Shown: piece after piece, positions 21,975 to 30,030 of the stretch | Position numbering within the stretch: the stretch's first letter is position 1 | Layout of the letters: every line of letters begins with the position of its first letter | Origin: LMUY01 sp964235495 | GTDB taxonomy: Bacteria > Pseudomonadota > Alphaproteobacteria > Acetobacterales > Acetobacteraceae | Reading direction: 5' to 3' | NCBI GenBank assembly: GCA_964235495.1 | Contig: CAXSAX010000037.1 | Span: forward strand, 1-34,943 | DNA: 34,943 bases | Made by a program: the position numbers and the translations under genes | Notes under the pieces: model-generated | Databases searched by the model: none | The model's input: the letters and a program-made list of their open reading frames with translations, nothing else | What the model was told of the DNA's origin: nothing

Positions 21975-23563
21975 CAGGCCTTCTGCACGCCCCAGAACAC
22001 CGGGAACGGCGCCTTGACCACGCCGGACAGCTTCTTGCTCCAGGCCTGGTAGCCGAGGAAGAAGCCGGTCGGGGCATACACCACGTCCTCGAACGCCGCC
22101 TGGTCGGTCTTGGCCACGGCCGCCTGCTCCGCCGCCAGGTCGCCGGCGGCATACCATTCGGCGATGCCGGCCTGCACCGCGTCCGACTTGGGCCAGCCGA
22201 ACCAGGCGCTCTCCCCCGTAGCTTGCAGCGCGGTGTAGGCGGCCGGGTTGATGCAGTCCGCTCCTGCATACCAGGTGAAGAAGATGTTCCAGCCGCCTTG
22301 CGCCACCGGGTCCTTCTTGACGCGGCGGGCCCCCACCGTGCCCCAGTCCAGCGCCTGGTAGTCCACGTTCATGCCGATGCGGGTCAGCAGGTCGGCGGCC
22401 ACGTCGCCCTGCGCCTTGGTGATGGCGACGTCGGTGGCCACCATCATGGCCACCTTCTCGCCGCCGTAGCCGGCTTCCTTCAGCAGCGCCTTGGCGGCGT
22501 CATACTTGCGCGGGCCTTCCAGCACCTCGCCGCCCGCCGTGGTGTACAGCGGGGTGCCGGGGGTGAAGAACGAGGGCGAGGCCTGCCACAGCGCCGGGTC
22601 GTCGCCAACCACGGCGCGCATGAAGTCCTCCTGGCTGAGCGCCATCATCACTGCGCGGCGGACGCGCACGTCGTTGAATGGCGGGTTCAGGTGGTTGAAC
22701 CGCATGATGCCGATGTTGCCGAGCTTGTCGGCGACGTCGATGGTGAGGCCGCGGTCCTTCTTGAGCAGCGGCGCCAGGTCCGGGATCGGGTTCTCCCACC
22801 AATCCACCTCGCCGTTCTGCAGCGCCCCGGCGGCGGTGGCGGCATCCGGGATGATGTGCCACTCGACGCGGTCGAACGACATGCGCTTGCCGCCGCTCAT
22901 CCAGTCGCCGGGTTCGTCGCGGACGGAGTAGCCCTCGTATTTGGTGAACACGGCCCGGCTGCCAGGGACCCACTCGTCGCGGGCGAAGCGCATCGGGCCG
23001 GAGCCCACGAACTCGGTGATCTGCTTGAACGGGTCGGTGGCGGCGATGCGCTCCGGCATGATGGCGGTGAGCGGCGGGTTGCTCTTGCCCAGCGCATACA
23101 GCATTTTCGGGAACGGCTTGCTCAACCGGAAGCGGAACGTCCGGTCGTCCACCGCTTCGAGCGCGTCCAGCTGCTTGGCGATGATCTGGCCCATGGGGTC
23201 CCGCACCATCCAGCGGCGTAGGCTGGCCGTCACGTCCCTGGACAGCACCGGCTCGCCGTCATGGAATTTCTGCCCCGCACGCAGGCGGAACGTCCAGACC
23301 TTGCCGTCATCCGAAAGATCGTGGCCCTCCACCATCTGCGGCTTGGGGACCAGGTTGCTGTCCACGCCGTACAGCGTGTCCCAGACCAGCAGGGCGGCGT
23401 TGCGGACGACGTACTGAGTGCCGGCCACGGCGTCGAGGTTGGACAGGTTGGCCTGCGGTACGAAGCGCAGCACCTTGCTGTCTTGCGCCCGGGAGAGCCG
23501 CGGCATGGCGAGCGCGCCAGCAGCCAGCCCGGCGGTGGCGGACAAGAAACGGCGGCGCTTCAT
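21974..23563 (-). CDS. Peptide ABC importer periplasmic binding protein (family 5)
   Basis: The 529-residue protein is a family 5 extracellular solute-binding protein (DppA/OppA-like), the receptor that delivers peptides or other solutes to the permeases. The N-terminus MKRRRFLSATAGLAAGALAMP has an RRRFL twin-arginine-like motif, so export may be through Tat, with cleavage after LSRA. Family landmarks include the KVWTFRLRAGQKFHDGEPVLSRDVTASL region and the FNHLNPPFNDVRVRRAVMMAL segment. ATG 23563 has AGGGA about eight bases upstream. It heads the operon, and two palindromes and a possible promoter lie just upstream. Substrate is unclear because family 5 also imports nickel, opines and sugars. 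Confidence 0.92.
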   Translation of the reverse strand: MKRRRFLSATAGLAAGALAMPRLSRAQDSKVLRFVPQANLSNLDAVAGTQYVVRNAALLVWDTLYGVDSNLVPKPQMVEGHDLSDDGKVWTFRLRAGQKFHDGEPVLSRDVTASLRRWMVRDPMGQIIAKQLDALEAVDDRTFRFRLSKPFPKMLYALGKSNPPLTAIMPERIAATDPFKQITEFVGSGPMRFARDEWVPGSRAVFTKYEGYSVRDEPGDWMSGGKRMSFDRVEWHIIPDAATAAGALQNGEVDWWENPIPDLAPLLKKDRGLTIDVADKLGNIGIMRFNHLNPPFNDVRVRRAVMMALSQEDFMRAVVGDDPALWQASPSFFTPGTPLYTTAGGEVLEGPRKYDAAKALLKEAGYGGEKVAMMVATDVAITKAQGDVAADLLTRIGMNVDYQALDWGTVGARRVKKDPVAQGGWNIFFTWYAGADCINPAAYTALQATGESAWFGWPKSDAVQAGIAEWYAAGDLAAEQAAVAKTDQAAFEDVVYAPTGFFLGYQAWSKKLSGVVKAPFPVFWGVQKA

Positions 23564-23591
23564 GCTGGTGTCCCTGGATCGTGGAGGCAGC

Positions 23592-23606
23592 GCATGGCAG
23601 CCATGC
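23592..23606. promoter_or_regulatory. Perfect palindrome upstream of the peptide-transporter operon
   Basis: GCATGGC-A-GCCATGC has seven-base arms around one base. It lies 29-43 bases upstream of the binding-protein ATG and would fall in the 5' untranslated region, downstream of the possible -10. It may be an operator or a leader hairpin. Confidence 0.4.
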
Positions 23607-23609
23607 CCG

Positions 23610-23639
23610 AACCTAGCGGGAGTTTGCTGCAGTGCAAAC
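23610..23639 (-). promoter_or_regulatory. Candidate promoter with overlapping palindrome for the peptide-transporter operon
   Basis: On the minus strand, TTTGCA (23638-23633) and TAGGTT (23615-23610) are 17 bases apart and could act as -35 and -10. The -35 and half the spacer lie inside the inverted repeat GTTTGC-N6-GCAAAC (23622-23639). A repressor bound there would block the polymerase. The hexamers are poor matches to consensus, so this is tentative. Confidence 0.4.
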
Positions 23640-23646
23640 CGGCGGG

Positions 23647-25317
23647 TCAGCCAGCACGGCGCACCTTCGGCCGAGCACCCGTTTGCGGCCCTGCGTACGG
23701 TCGGGGACGGAACGGGCGCGCAGGCATCGGGCCATCCCCCGCGGGGGTGATGCGCGGCTCGCCCGGCGACGGCTCCGCCGTGGCGGCGGCGAAGGCGGGG
23801 CTTGCGGCGCGGGTAATCTCGAAACGCGTGTCGGTGTCGAACACCCGGATGGCGCCAATCTCGCGCTTGGTGATGCCGCCGCTGCGGCACAGCATCGGCA
23901 CCAGCCATTTGGGGTCTGCGCCGTCCTTGCGGCCCACCGCCACGCGGAACTGCACGAAATCGCCCCCGCTTGCCGGCTGAAGCGGAGCAGGGTCGCGCGC
24001 CGGTCGGGGCGCCTGCGCCGGCTCGGGCGTGATCGCCTCCGTCCGGGGCAATTGGCGGCCGTGCAGGCGCAGCAGTGCTGCGGCCACCGTCACCGCATCG
24101 TGCCCGGCCAGCAGCGCCTCCGCCTCCGCCCGCTCCGACTCGTCCGGCTCGGCGAACATCGGGTCGTCCAGCAGGCGCTCACGGTCCTTGGCGGCGATCT
24201 CGCCGGGGCCCGGCGCCGCACTCCAGCTGACCCGTACCCGAGCCGCGTTCGTCAGCTGTTCGGCTCGGCGGCGCTTGGGATGCGGCACGATCAGCACGGA
24301 CGTACCCTTGCGCCCAGCCCGTCCGGTGCGGCCGCTCCGATGCAGCAGCGCCTCCGGGTTGGTCGGCAGGTCCGCGTGCACCACCAGGTCCAGCTCGGGC
24401 AGGTCCAGCCCGCGCGCCGCCACGTCCGTGCACACGCCGACGCGGGCGCGGCCGGAGCGCAGCGAGTCCAGGGCGGCCGTGCGGTCGTATTGGCTCAGCT
24501 CGCCGGACAGCATCACCGCCGCGAAGCCGCGCTCCACCAGGGACAGGTGCAGCCGCTTGGTGCCCTCGCGGGTGGCGCAGAACACCAGCGCGCCGGGTGC
24601 GTCATACCAGCGCAGGATGTTGACCAGGGCGGCCTGGCTCTCGTGCGGCGGCACCGCGATGGCGCGGTACTCGATGTCGGCATGGGCCTGGCTGCGGTCG
24701 ATGGTGTCGATCCGCAGCGCGTCGCGCTGGTAGCGCCGGGCCAGGGTGGCGATGTCGTGCGGGATGGTGGCGGAGAACATCAGCGTGCGGCGCTCGGCGG
24801 GCGCACCGCCCATGATGAACTCCAGCTCCTCTTGGAAGCCGAGGTCCAGCATCTCGTCCGCCTCGTCCAGCACCAGCACGCGCAACGCGGAAAGGTCGAG
24901 GTTGCCGCGGCGCAGATGGTCGCCCAGCCGGCCCGGCGTGCCGACCACGATATGGCACCCGGCGGCCAGCGCCCGCGCCTCTCGCCGGATGTCCATGCCG
25001 CCGACGCAGGAAGCGATGCGTGCCCCAGCATACAGCCACGCCAGCTCCGCCTGCACCTGCAGCGCCAGCTCCCGGGTCGGCGCGATGGCCAGCGCGATCG
25101 GCGCACCCGGCGCCGGCAGCTCGCCGCCCGGCATGAGGGTGGAGGCAGCGGCAAGGCCGAACGCCACCGTCTTGCCGGACCCGGTGCGGGCGGACACCAG
25201 CAGGTCCCGCTCCTCGGCCTCCGGTTGTAGGACGGCGGACTGGACGGCGGTGGGCTCCAGGTAGCCGCGTGCGACCAGCGCCGCATCGAGCACTGGGTGG
25301 ACCGGAGGGAATTGCAT
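23647..25317 (-). CDS. DEAD-box RNA helicase with DbpA-type RNA-binding domain
   Basis: The 556-residue protein is an ATP-dependent RNA helicase with all core motifs: the Q motif (ARGYLEPTAVQ), I (SARTGSGKT), Ia (PTRELALQ), Ib (GTPGRLGD), II (DEADEML), III (SAT), V (ARGLDLPELD) and VI (HRSGRTGRAGRKG). After a linker there is a DbpA/CsdA-like RNA-binding fold (about 460-525: FVQFRVAVGRKDGADPKWLV...ITKREIGAIRVF), then a basic Arg/Pro-rich tail. Such proteins act in ribosome assembly or cold-adapted RNA remodelling. ATG 25317 is chosen because it directly precedes the Q-motif region, although its RBS is weak. It lies 69 bases downstream of ohrR on the same strand. Confidence 0.92.
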   Translation of the reverse strand: MQFPPVHPVLDAALVARGYLEPTAVQSAVLQPEAEERDLLVSARTGSGKTVAFGLAAASTLMPGGELPAPGAPIALAIAPTRELALQVQAELAWLYAGARIASCVGGMDIRREARALAAGCHIVVGTPGRLGDHLRRGNLDLSALRVLVLDEADEMLDLGFQEELEFIMGGAPAERRTLMFSATIPHDIATLARRYQRDALRIDTIDRSQAHADIEYRAIAVPPHESQAALVNILRWYDAPGALVFCATREGTKRLHLSLVERGFAAVMLSGELSQYDRTAALDSLRSGRARVGVCTDVAARGLDLPELDLVVHADLPTNPEALLHRSGRTGRAGRKGTSVLIVPHPKRRRAEQLTNAARVRVSWSAAPGPGEIAAKDRERLLDDPMFAEPDESERAEAEALLAGHDAVTVAAALLRLHGRQLPRTEAITPEPAQAPRPARDPAPLQPASGGDFVQFRVAVGRKDGADPKWLVPMLCRSGGITKREIGAIRVFDTDTRFEITRAASPAFAAATAEPSPGEPRITPAGDGPMPARPFRPRPYAGPQTGARPKVRRAG

Positions 25318-25386
25318 GGGCGGAGATTTAGGGCTTGCGAGCGGGCTGCGCCAGTGCGGGCGGCATTTGGCCGGGGGCTGCAACGC

Positions 25387-25830
25387 TTAGATGCCGTCGT
25401 GCGCCTCAAGGGCGCTGCGCAGCGCGGCGATCTCGCCTCGCACCCGGCGCAGGTGCTCCGTGCTCATGCCTATGATGTCCAGGATGCCGCGCGGTATGCC
25501 GGACGCCTGCGCTTGCAAGTTCCGGCCCTTGTTGGTCAGGCGCACTTTTACCTGGCGTTCGTCCAGCTTGTCCCGGGTCCGGCTCAGATAGCCCCCGGCC
25601 TCCATCCGCTTCAGCAGCGGCGTCAGGGTGTTGGATTCCAGCAGAAGCTTCGCTCCCAGGCCGCCCACCGTCTGATCGTCCTGCTCCCACAGCGCGACCA
25701 TGACCAAGTACTGCGGGTAAGTAAGTCCGATCGGCTCCAGCAACGGCTTGTAGGCGCGCGTGAACGCGTGGCCAGTGGCATATATCTCGTGGCAGAGAAG
25801 GTCGTTGAGCGTCAGCAGATCATCGGGCAT
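25387..25830 (-). CDS. ohrR: Organic-peroxide-sensing repressor OhrR (MarR family)
   Basis: The 147-residue protein is a MarR-family winged-helix repressor. It matches OhrR, which represses ohr until its reactive cysteine is oxidised by organic hydroperoxides or hypochlorite. Cys13 (LLCHEIY) sits where the sensing Cys15 of B. subtilis OhrR lies, and Tyr27 and Tyr38 correspond to the tyrosines that contact it. Wing and recognition helix are seen in LESNTLTPLLKRMEAGGYLSRTRDKLDERQVKVRLT. No other cysteine is present, so it is a one-Cys type that would need a small thiol or over-oxidation for induction. It diverges from ohr across 184 bases. Confidence 0.92.
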   Translation of the reverse strand: MPDDLLTLNDLLCHEIYATGHAFTRAYKPLLEPIGLTYPQYLVMVALWEQDDQTVGGLGAKLLLESNTLTPLLKRMEAGGYLSRTRDKLDERQVKVRLTNKGRNLQAQASGIPRGILDIIGMSTEHLRRVRGEIAALRSALEAHDGI

Positions 25831-25869
25831 CAGGGATGGTACGCCATGATTAGCCTTGGTGAAACGGGG

Positions 25870-25951
25870 CTATAGCGGGTCCTGCGCGATCCCTCGCAAT
25901 TGACGGTGCTGGTCGTGCAATATAAGCATCGTGCGCGATAGTGTATGATGC
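25870..25951. promoter_or_regulatory. Divergent ohrR/ohr control region
   Basis: The 184-base gap is locally AT-richer than its surroundings. TTGACG (25900-25905) and TATAAG (25921-25926), 15 bases apart, may be the ohr promoter. TATAGC at 25871-25876 reads as a -10-like GCTATA on the other strand. A near-palindrome ATCG-TGCG-CGAT (25928-25939) and the wider pair GCATC (25926-25930) with GATGC (25947-25951) are candidate OhrR sites. Exact start sites cannot be fixed by eye. Confidence 0.45.
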
Positions 25952-26014
25952 GATAGAAACCCTCAAGGCACATTTGGCCCGACATTCGGCCAACAACCTC
26001 AAGGAGCAGCGCCC

Positions 26015-26440
26015 ATGTCCGTCAATGTTCTCTACAGCACCACCGCCTCCGCCACTGGCGGGCGGGATGGCCACTCCGCCACGCACGATGGCACCCTGGA
26101 CGTCAAGCTTGCCACGCCGAAGGAGCTTGGCGGGGGCGGTGGCGAAGGCAACAACCCCGAGCAGCTGTTCGCCGCCGGCTACGCGGCTTGTTTCCTGGGC
26201 GCCATGAAGTTCGTCTCCAGCCAGGGCGGCCCTAAGGTCCCGGCCGACACCAAGGTCACCAGCGTCGTCGGCATCGGGCCACGCTCCGAGGGCGGCTTCG
26301 GCATCGAAGTGGCGCTGACCATCTCGACGCCGGGCCTGGGCCATGCCGAGGCGGAGAAGCTGGTTGCCGACGCGCACCAGGTCTGCCCGTACTCCAATGC
26401 GACGCGCGGCAACGTGGATGTCAAGCTGACCGTCGTCTGA
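26015..26440 (+). CDS. ohr: Organic hydroperoxide resistance protein Ohr
   Basis: Ohr is a cytoplasmic lipoyl-dependent thiol peroxidase that reduces fatty-acid and other organic hydroperoxides as a dimer. The 141-residue length is typical. The catalytic Cys59 (GYAACFLGAM) and resolving Cys124 (QVCPYSNATRGN) are present, with the conserved Arg17 (GGRDGH) and Glu49 (NPEQLFAAGY) that shape the active site. AAGGAG precedes ATG 26015. The divergent ohrR gene supplies its control. A strong inverted repeat directly follows the stop. Confidence 0.96.
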   Translation: MSVNVLYSTTASATGGRDGHSATHDGTLDVKLATPKELGGGGGEGNNPEQLFAAGYAACFLGAMKFVSSQGGPKVPADTKVTSVVGIGPRSEGGFGIEVALTISTPGLGHAEAEKLVADAHQVCPYSNATRGNVDVKLTVV

Positions 26441-26443
26441 CGG

Positions 26444-26481
26444 CTGCGCCGCGCGGTCCGCTCGCGGGCTGCGCGGCGCAG
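26444..26481. terminator. Bidirectional hairpin between ohr and the hydroxylase gene
   Basis: CTGCGCCGCGC (26444-26454) and GCGCGGCGCAG (26471-26481) are perfect 11-bp arms with a 16-base loop. The hairpin fills almost the whole 43-base gap between the convergent stops (ohr TGA ends 26440; hydroxylase stop starts at 26484). It is a good bidirectional terminator candidate despite lacking T-runs. Confidence 0.65.
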
Positions 26482-26483
26482 GC

Positions 26484-27440
26484 CTACCGCCTCGCCAAGC
26501 TTACCGGAACTCGGCGCTTGCGCAGCATCCGCACCATCCGCCGCCAGCCGGCGCTTTGTTGCTGCCACCAGGTTCCGGTGGCCAACGCCTCCTCCCCCGA
26601 AGGGTCCCCGGTGCGGACGTACTCGCGGCCAAAATCTGCCGTGCCGAACAGCATGTCCCACACCGGCAGGATCGCGCCGTAGTTGCAGCTCTGCTGCCCC
26701 GCCGCCAGCACGCCGTGATGCGCCCGGTGGAAGCGCGGCGAGATCAGCATCCGGTCCCCCACGGCACCGAACGACACGCGGGCGTTGGCGTGGCTCAGGC
26801 TTTCCAGGAAGCGTAGCACCAGGATCAGCATCGGGAACTGCATGGGCGGAATGCCGATCAGCAGTGCGATGGCGGCGGACCACAGGAAGGAGATCACCTC
26901 GTCCGCCAGGTGGTTGCGGTCATCGGACCAGAACGTCATCTGCCGCTGCGCGTGGTGCAGGGAGTGCAGCGCCCACCACCAGCTGAATCTATGGCTCAAC
27001 CGGTGCCGCCAATACTCGCCGCAATCCAAGATCAGCACATACATCGCGAAGGCGAGCACCTGGCGGCCCATCAGACCCGGCAGCAGCGTCTCCAATGTCG
27101 GTGGCACCAGGCCGCGGTCCGTCATCCAGCCGTAGAGCCAGGTCTGCACCTGGTAGAACAGCACGAACGTCACCAGCGGCAGCACGCCGATGCGGTTGAC
27201 CAGGGTGTAAAGCACGTCGATCGTCACCGCCTTGGCGTCCGGCCAATGCTCCACCGGCCGCCAACGCTCCAGCGGCAGGCATACGGCGAGCGTGAAGAAC
27301 ACCTGCGTCACCCCATAGACCGCGAACAGCGCCCAGCCGTAGCCGATATCCTCCCACTGCATCATGTCTAATTGGTACAGCATCGGGATGACCGCGTGCT
27401 CCTGCAGCCAGCCGGCCGCCGTGTCGAACGGGTCCATCAC
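26484..27440 (-). CDS. Membrane fatty-acid hydroxylase/sterol desaturase family protein
   Basis: The 318-residue integral membrane protein belongs to the fatty-acid hydroxylase superfamily of di-iron oxygenases. Its histidine clusters are HRLSH (146-150), HSLHH (159-163) and HRAHH (238-242), with a further His near 217 in LSHAN. Four or more hydrophobic helices bracket them. The family hydroxylates or desaturates lipids such as sterols, hopanoids, carotenoids or fatty acids; the substrate is not readable here. ATG 27440 overlaps the stop of the beta-propeller gene (ATGATG with TGA inside), and a second ATG follows at 27437. The two products are therefore translationally coupled and likely co-functional. 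Confidence 0.9.
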   Translation of the reverse strand: MMDPFDTAAGWLQEHAVIPMLYQLDMMQWEDIGYGWALFAVYGVTQVFFTLAVCLPLERWRPVEHWPDAKAVTIDVLYTLVNRIGVLPLVTFVLFYQVQTWLYGWMTDRGLVPPTLETLLPGLMGRQVLAFAMYVLILDCGEYWRHRLSHRFSWWWALHSLHHAQRQMTFWSDDRNHLADEVISFLWSAAIALLIGIPPMQFPMLILVLRFLESLSHANARVSFGAVGDRMLISPRFHRAHHGVLAAGQQSCNYGAILPVWDMLFGTADFGREYVRTGDPSGEEALATGTWWQQQSAGWRRMVRMLRKRRVPVSLARR

Positions 27441-28399
27441 CGGGCGCTGACCTTGGTCGGCGCCGGGTTCGGGTGGGTGTTAAGCCAGATGCCGTGCGGC
27501 GAGCGGCCGGTTTCGACCGTGGTGAACTGGCCGGTCGCCGGGTCCAGCAGCGCCACCGTGTGCGCCCAGCGCCGGGTCACCCAGATCTTGCCGTCCGGCG
27601 CGAAATCCATGTCGTCGGGGCCGCCTGGCATGGCGATGCGGCTGCGGACCGCCAGCGTCTTGGGGTCCAGCACCGAGATGCTGCCATCGACCCGGTTGCA
27701 CACATAGAGCGCATGGCCGTCCGGCGAGACGAATAGGTTGTGCGCCCCGCGCGCCGTCTGCACCCGGCGTTCGACCGCGCCGTTCGCCGGGTCCACCACC
27801 GCCACGTAATCGGCGCCCATGATGCCGACCAGCAGCTTGCCATCCAGCCACAGCACCCCGGCCGGCGTCTTGCCGACCGGCGCCTTCCACTTCACATCGC
27901 CGGTCTTGACGTCGATCGCCACCAGCGAGTCCGTGCCTTGCAGGCTGACGTAGGCGGTGGCGCTGTCCGGCGAGTAGTTGATGTGGCTCGGCATGGAGGA
28001 GGCCGGGATGCGATGCGCGAGCGTCAACGTGGCGGCGTCGTAGATGTCGATCTGGTTGCGTGCCAGGCCGGCAACCGTCAGCCACTTGCCGTCCGGGCTG
28101 TATTGCAGCTGGTACGGGTCGCTCATCGTCGCCTGCCGCTGCAGGGCGCCGGTCTTGGGGTCGAGGAAGAACACCGCGTTGCCGGACGTGTCCCCCACCA
28201 GCAGGGACGCGCCGTCCGGCGTCAGCGCCATGTGGTGCGGCTCGCGCAGCACGGGGATGCGCGACACCTCCGCCTTGGTGTCCAGGTCGATCAGGCTTAC
28301 CGAGGCCTCGTTCGAGTTGATCACGAAGGCAAGCGGCCGCGCCGCGGCGAGGCCAGGCAGCACGAGCAGGGCGAGCAGGGCGAGCAGAAGTTTCTTCAT
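27437..28399 (-). CDS. Exported YVTN-type beta-propeller protein
   Basis: The 320-residue protein has a Sec signal peptide (MKKLLLALLALLVLPGLAAA, cleavage near residue 20). About seven propeller blades follow, of the YVTN/YncE type, with recurring units such as MALTPDGASLLVGD, LQYSPDGKWLTVAG, INYSPDSATAYVSL, LFVSPDGHALYVCN and MDFAPDGKIWVTRR. It should be periplasmic. Such propellers bind partner proteins, DNA or cofactors, and no catalytic residues can be assigned. GGAT precedes ATG 28399 at short distance. It overlaps the hydroxylase gene and diverges from the SMP-30-type lactonase gene, 153 bases apart. Confidence 0.88.
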   Translation of the reverse strand: MKKLLLALLALLVLPGLAAARPLAFVINSNEASVSLIDLDTKAEVSRIPVLREPHHMALTPDGASLLVGDTSGNAVFFLDPKTGALQRQATMSDPYQLQYSPDGKWLTVAGLARNQIDIYDAATLTLAHRIPASSMPSHINYSPDSATAYVSLQGTDSLVAIDVKTGDVKWKAPVGKTPAGVLWLDGKLLVGIMGADYVAVVDPANGAVERRVQTARGAHNLFVSPDGHALYVCNRVDGSISVLDPKTLAVRSRIAMPGGPDDMDFAPDGKIWVTRRWAHTVALLDPATGQFTTVETGRSPHGIWLNTHPNPAPTKVSAR

Positions 28400-28494
28400 G
28401 ACGTATCCGTGGCTTCCAGACGGTTTCTAACACGGATCATCCGTCCGGCGGCAAGGGATTCCCCCGAGTGGCCCAGGCGCGTGGCGTCTCGACA

Positions 28495-28521
28495 CGGCAG
28501 CGCCGTTAGGCTGTGCTGCCG
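28495..28521. promoter_or_regulatory. Inverted repeat in the propeller/lactonase divergent region
   Basis: CGGCAGC (28495-28501) and GCTGCCG (28515-28521) are perfect seven-base arms, 13 bases apart, located 32 bases before the lactonase ATG. It may be an operator or a leader hairpin. The rest of this 153-base gap shows no clear promoter. Confidence 0.3.
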
Positions 28522-28552
28522 GCAACAGCGATGTGCGGGGACGCAAAAAGCC

Positions 28553-29488
28553 ATGCAGCCGGACGATCAGCTTCGCATCCTGGCCAGCGGGCTGCGCTTT
28601 CCCGAAGGCCCGGTTGCCTGCCCGGACGGCTCGGTCATCCTGGTCGAGATCGCCCGCGGCGCGGTGACGCGGGTGACGGCGGACGGTGAGGCGAGCGTGG
28701 TGGCCATGCCGGCCGGCGGCCCGAACGGCCTGGCTGCCGGCCCAGACGGGGCGCTGTACTGCTGCAACAACGGCGGCTTTCTCTGGACAGAGACGGACGG
28801 CCATCTCCGTCCCGTCGGCACCCCCCCGGACTACGCAGGCGGCTGGATCGAGCGGATCGACCCGGTGACCGGAGCCGTGGCCAGGCTTTACGATGCGTGC
28901 GGCGGCCACCGCCTGTGCGGCCCGAACGACATCGTGTTCGACGCCGCCGGCGGCTTCTACTTCACCGACCTCGGCAAGTCCCGTCCGCGGGACCGCGACT
29001 GGGGCGGCGTGTACTACGCCCTGCCCGATGGCTCCCGCATCGTGGAGGTGGCGCACCCGGTGCTCACGCCCAACGGCATCGGCCTCTCGCCGGACGGCCA
29101 AGCGCTGTACGTGGCGGAGACGGAAACCAGCCGGCTGTGGGCGTTCGACATCGAAGCGCCAGGCCGGGTGCGCAAGCAGGGCTGGCCCTCGCCGCATGGC
29201 GGCCGGCTCGTGTGCGGCCTGCCCGGCTTCCAGCGGTTCGACAGCTTGGCCGTGCTGGCCAGCGGCGACGTGTGCGTGGCCACGCTGATGACCGGCTGCG
29301 TCACCCAGATCGCCCCGGATGGCCGCGTGGTGCGGACGGCGCCGATGCCGGAACGTTACCCCACTAACCTTTGCTTCGGCGGGGCGGACGGGCGCACCGC
29401 GTTCATCACCCTGTCCGGACGCGGCCAACTGGCCGTCATGCGCTGGCCGGAGCCGGGCCTAGCGCTGAACTTCGCCCTGCATGCCTGA
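28553..29488 (+). CDS. SMP-30/gluconolactonase-family protein
   Basis: The 311-residue protein is a six-bladed propeller of the SMP-30/gluconolactonase/LRE family, cytoplasmic lactonases that hydrolyse sugar-acid lactones using a single divalent metal. Probable metal ligands are in place: Glu18 (RFPEGPV), Asn125 (CGPNDIVFD), Asn174 (TPNGIGLSPDG) and Asp230 (QRFDSLAV). The family phrase GGFYFTDLGKSR is also present. ATG 28553 has no strong Shine-Dalgarno, only GGGG about 12 bases upstream. No sugar-acid genes are adjacent, so the substrate is open. Its 3' end overlaps the convergent membrane-protein gene by 30 bases. Confidence 0.9.
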   Translation: MQPDDQLRILASGLRFPEGPVACPDGSVILVEIARGAVTRVTADGEASVVAMPAGGPNGLAAGPDGALYCCNNGGFLWTETDGHLRPVGTPPDYAGGWIERIDPVTGAVARLYDACGGHRLCGPNDIVFDAAGGFYFTDLGKSRPRDRDWGGVYYALPDGSRIVEVAHPVLTPNGIGLSPDGQALYVAETETSRLWAFDIEAPGRVRKQGWPSPHGGRLVCGLPGFQRFDSLAVLASGDVCVATLMTGCVTQIAPDGRVVRTAPMPERYPTNLCFGGADGRTAFITLSGRGQLAVMRWPEPGLALNFALHA

Positions 29489-29962
29489 CCGCAGCCGCGC
29501 AACCACGGCGGTGAGCCGACGGCCGCCGCGCCGGCGGGTCAGGGCCCGGCCCAGCGTCGTGGTGGCGGCATGCAGCCAGGCGAAGGCGCGCAACTGCAGC
29601 AGGGCCGGGCGGCAGGCCGAGTAGATCCACCAGGCCAGCGACCCGGCGAACAGCTTGGCTGCGGCATACACCGCCAAGGCCTTCCACCCTTCCCCATGCA
29701 GTAGCACCCAGGCGGATAGCAGCGTGCCGCCGCGGCTGCACGCTTCGGGGATGAGGAACAGCGGCAACGCGGCCAAGGGGCTCAGGCGCGCCACGCCGGC
29801 GTGCCAGCGGCCGAGCGGAGTGCGGTGGTGCAGGGCGGAGGAAACCCGGCAGCGCAGCGGGCGGAGGCCACGCTGATAGACAAGCTGGAACAGCAGCACG
29901 AGCAATGCCAGCGGCAGGAGCAAAACGTCAGTCAAGCGCCAGGCACGCATGGAGCCCAGCAT
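29459..29962 (-). CDS. Small membrane protein of unknown function
   Basis: From ATG 29962 the product is 167 residues; ATG 29950 is an alternative. GAGGG lies three to four bases before 29962. A strong first helix (VLLLPLALLVLLFQLVY) is followed by a basic loop and a hydrophobic stretch LAALPLFLIPEA. A third segment AVYAAAKLFAGSLAWWIYSA leads to a very basic C-terminal tail with RRRGGRR. I recognise no family. The 3' end overlaps the convergent lactonase gene by 30 bases. Codon usage and the helix pattern support a real gene, but less firmly than its neighbours. Confidence 0.6.
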   Translation of the reverse strand: MLGSMRAWRLTDVLLLPLALLVLLFQLVYQRGLRPLRCRVSSALHHRTPLGRWHAGVARLSPLAALPLFLIPEACSRGGTLLSAWVLLHGEGWKALAVYAAAKLFAGSLAWWIYSACRPALLQLRAFAWLHAATTTLGRALTRRRGGRRLTAVVARLRSGMQGEVQR

Positions 29963-30030
29963 GCGCCCTCGCCGGGGCAAGGGCCACAGCCGAACGGAGT
30001 GGCCCCGGACTTGTGTCCGGGGCCCAGGCC

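Noticed and set aside
20143..22269. A single 708-codon frame suggesting a fused permease
   Set aside because: The upstream part is an out-of-frame reading of the first permease gene. The second permease starts at the TTG overlapping the previous stop.
23632..25230. Long open frame antisense to the DEAD-box helicase gene
   Set aside because: In DNA this GC-rich, frames opposite real genes stay open. The product has no recognisable domain, while the helicase shows every motif.
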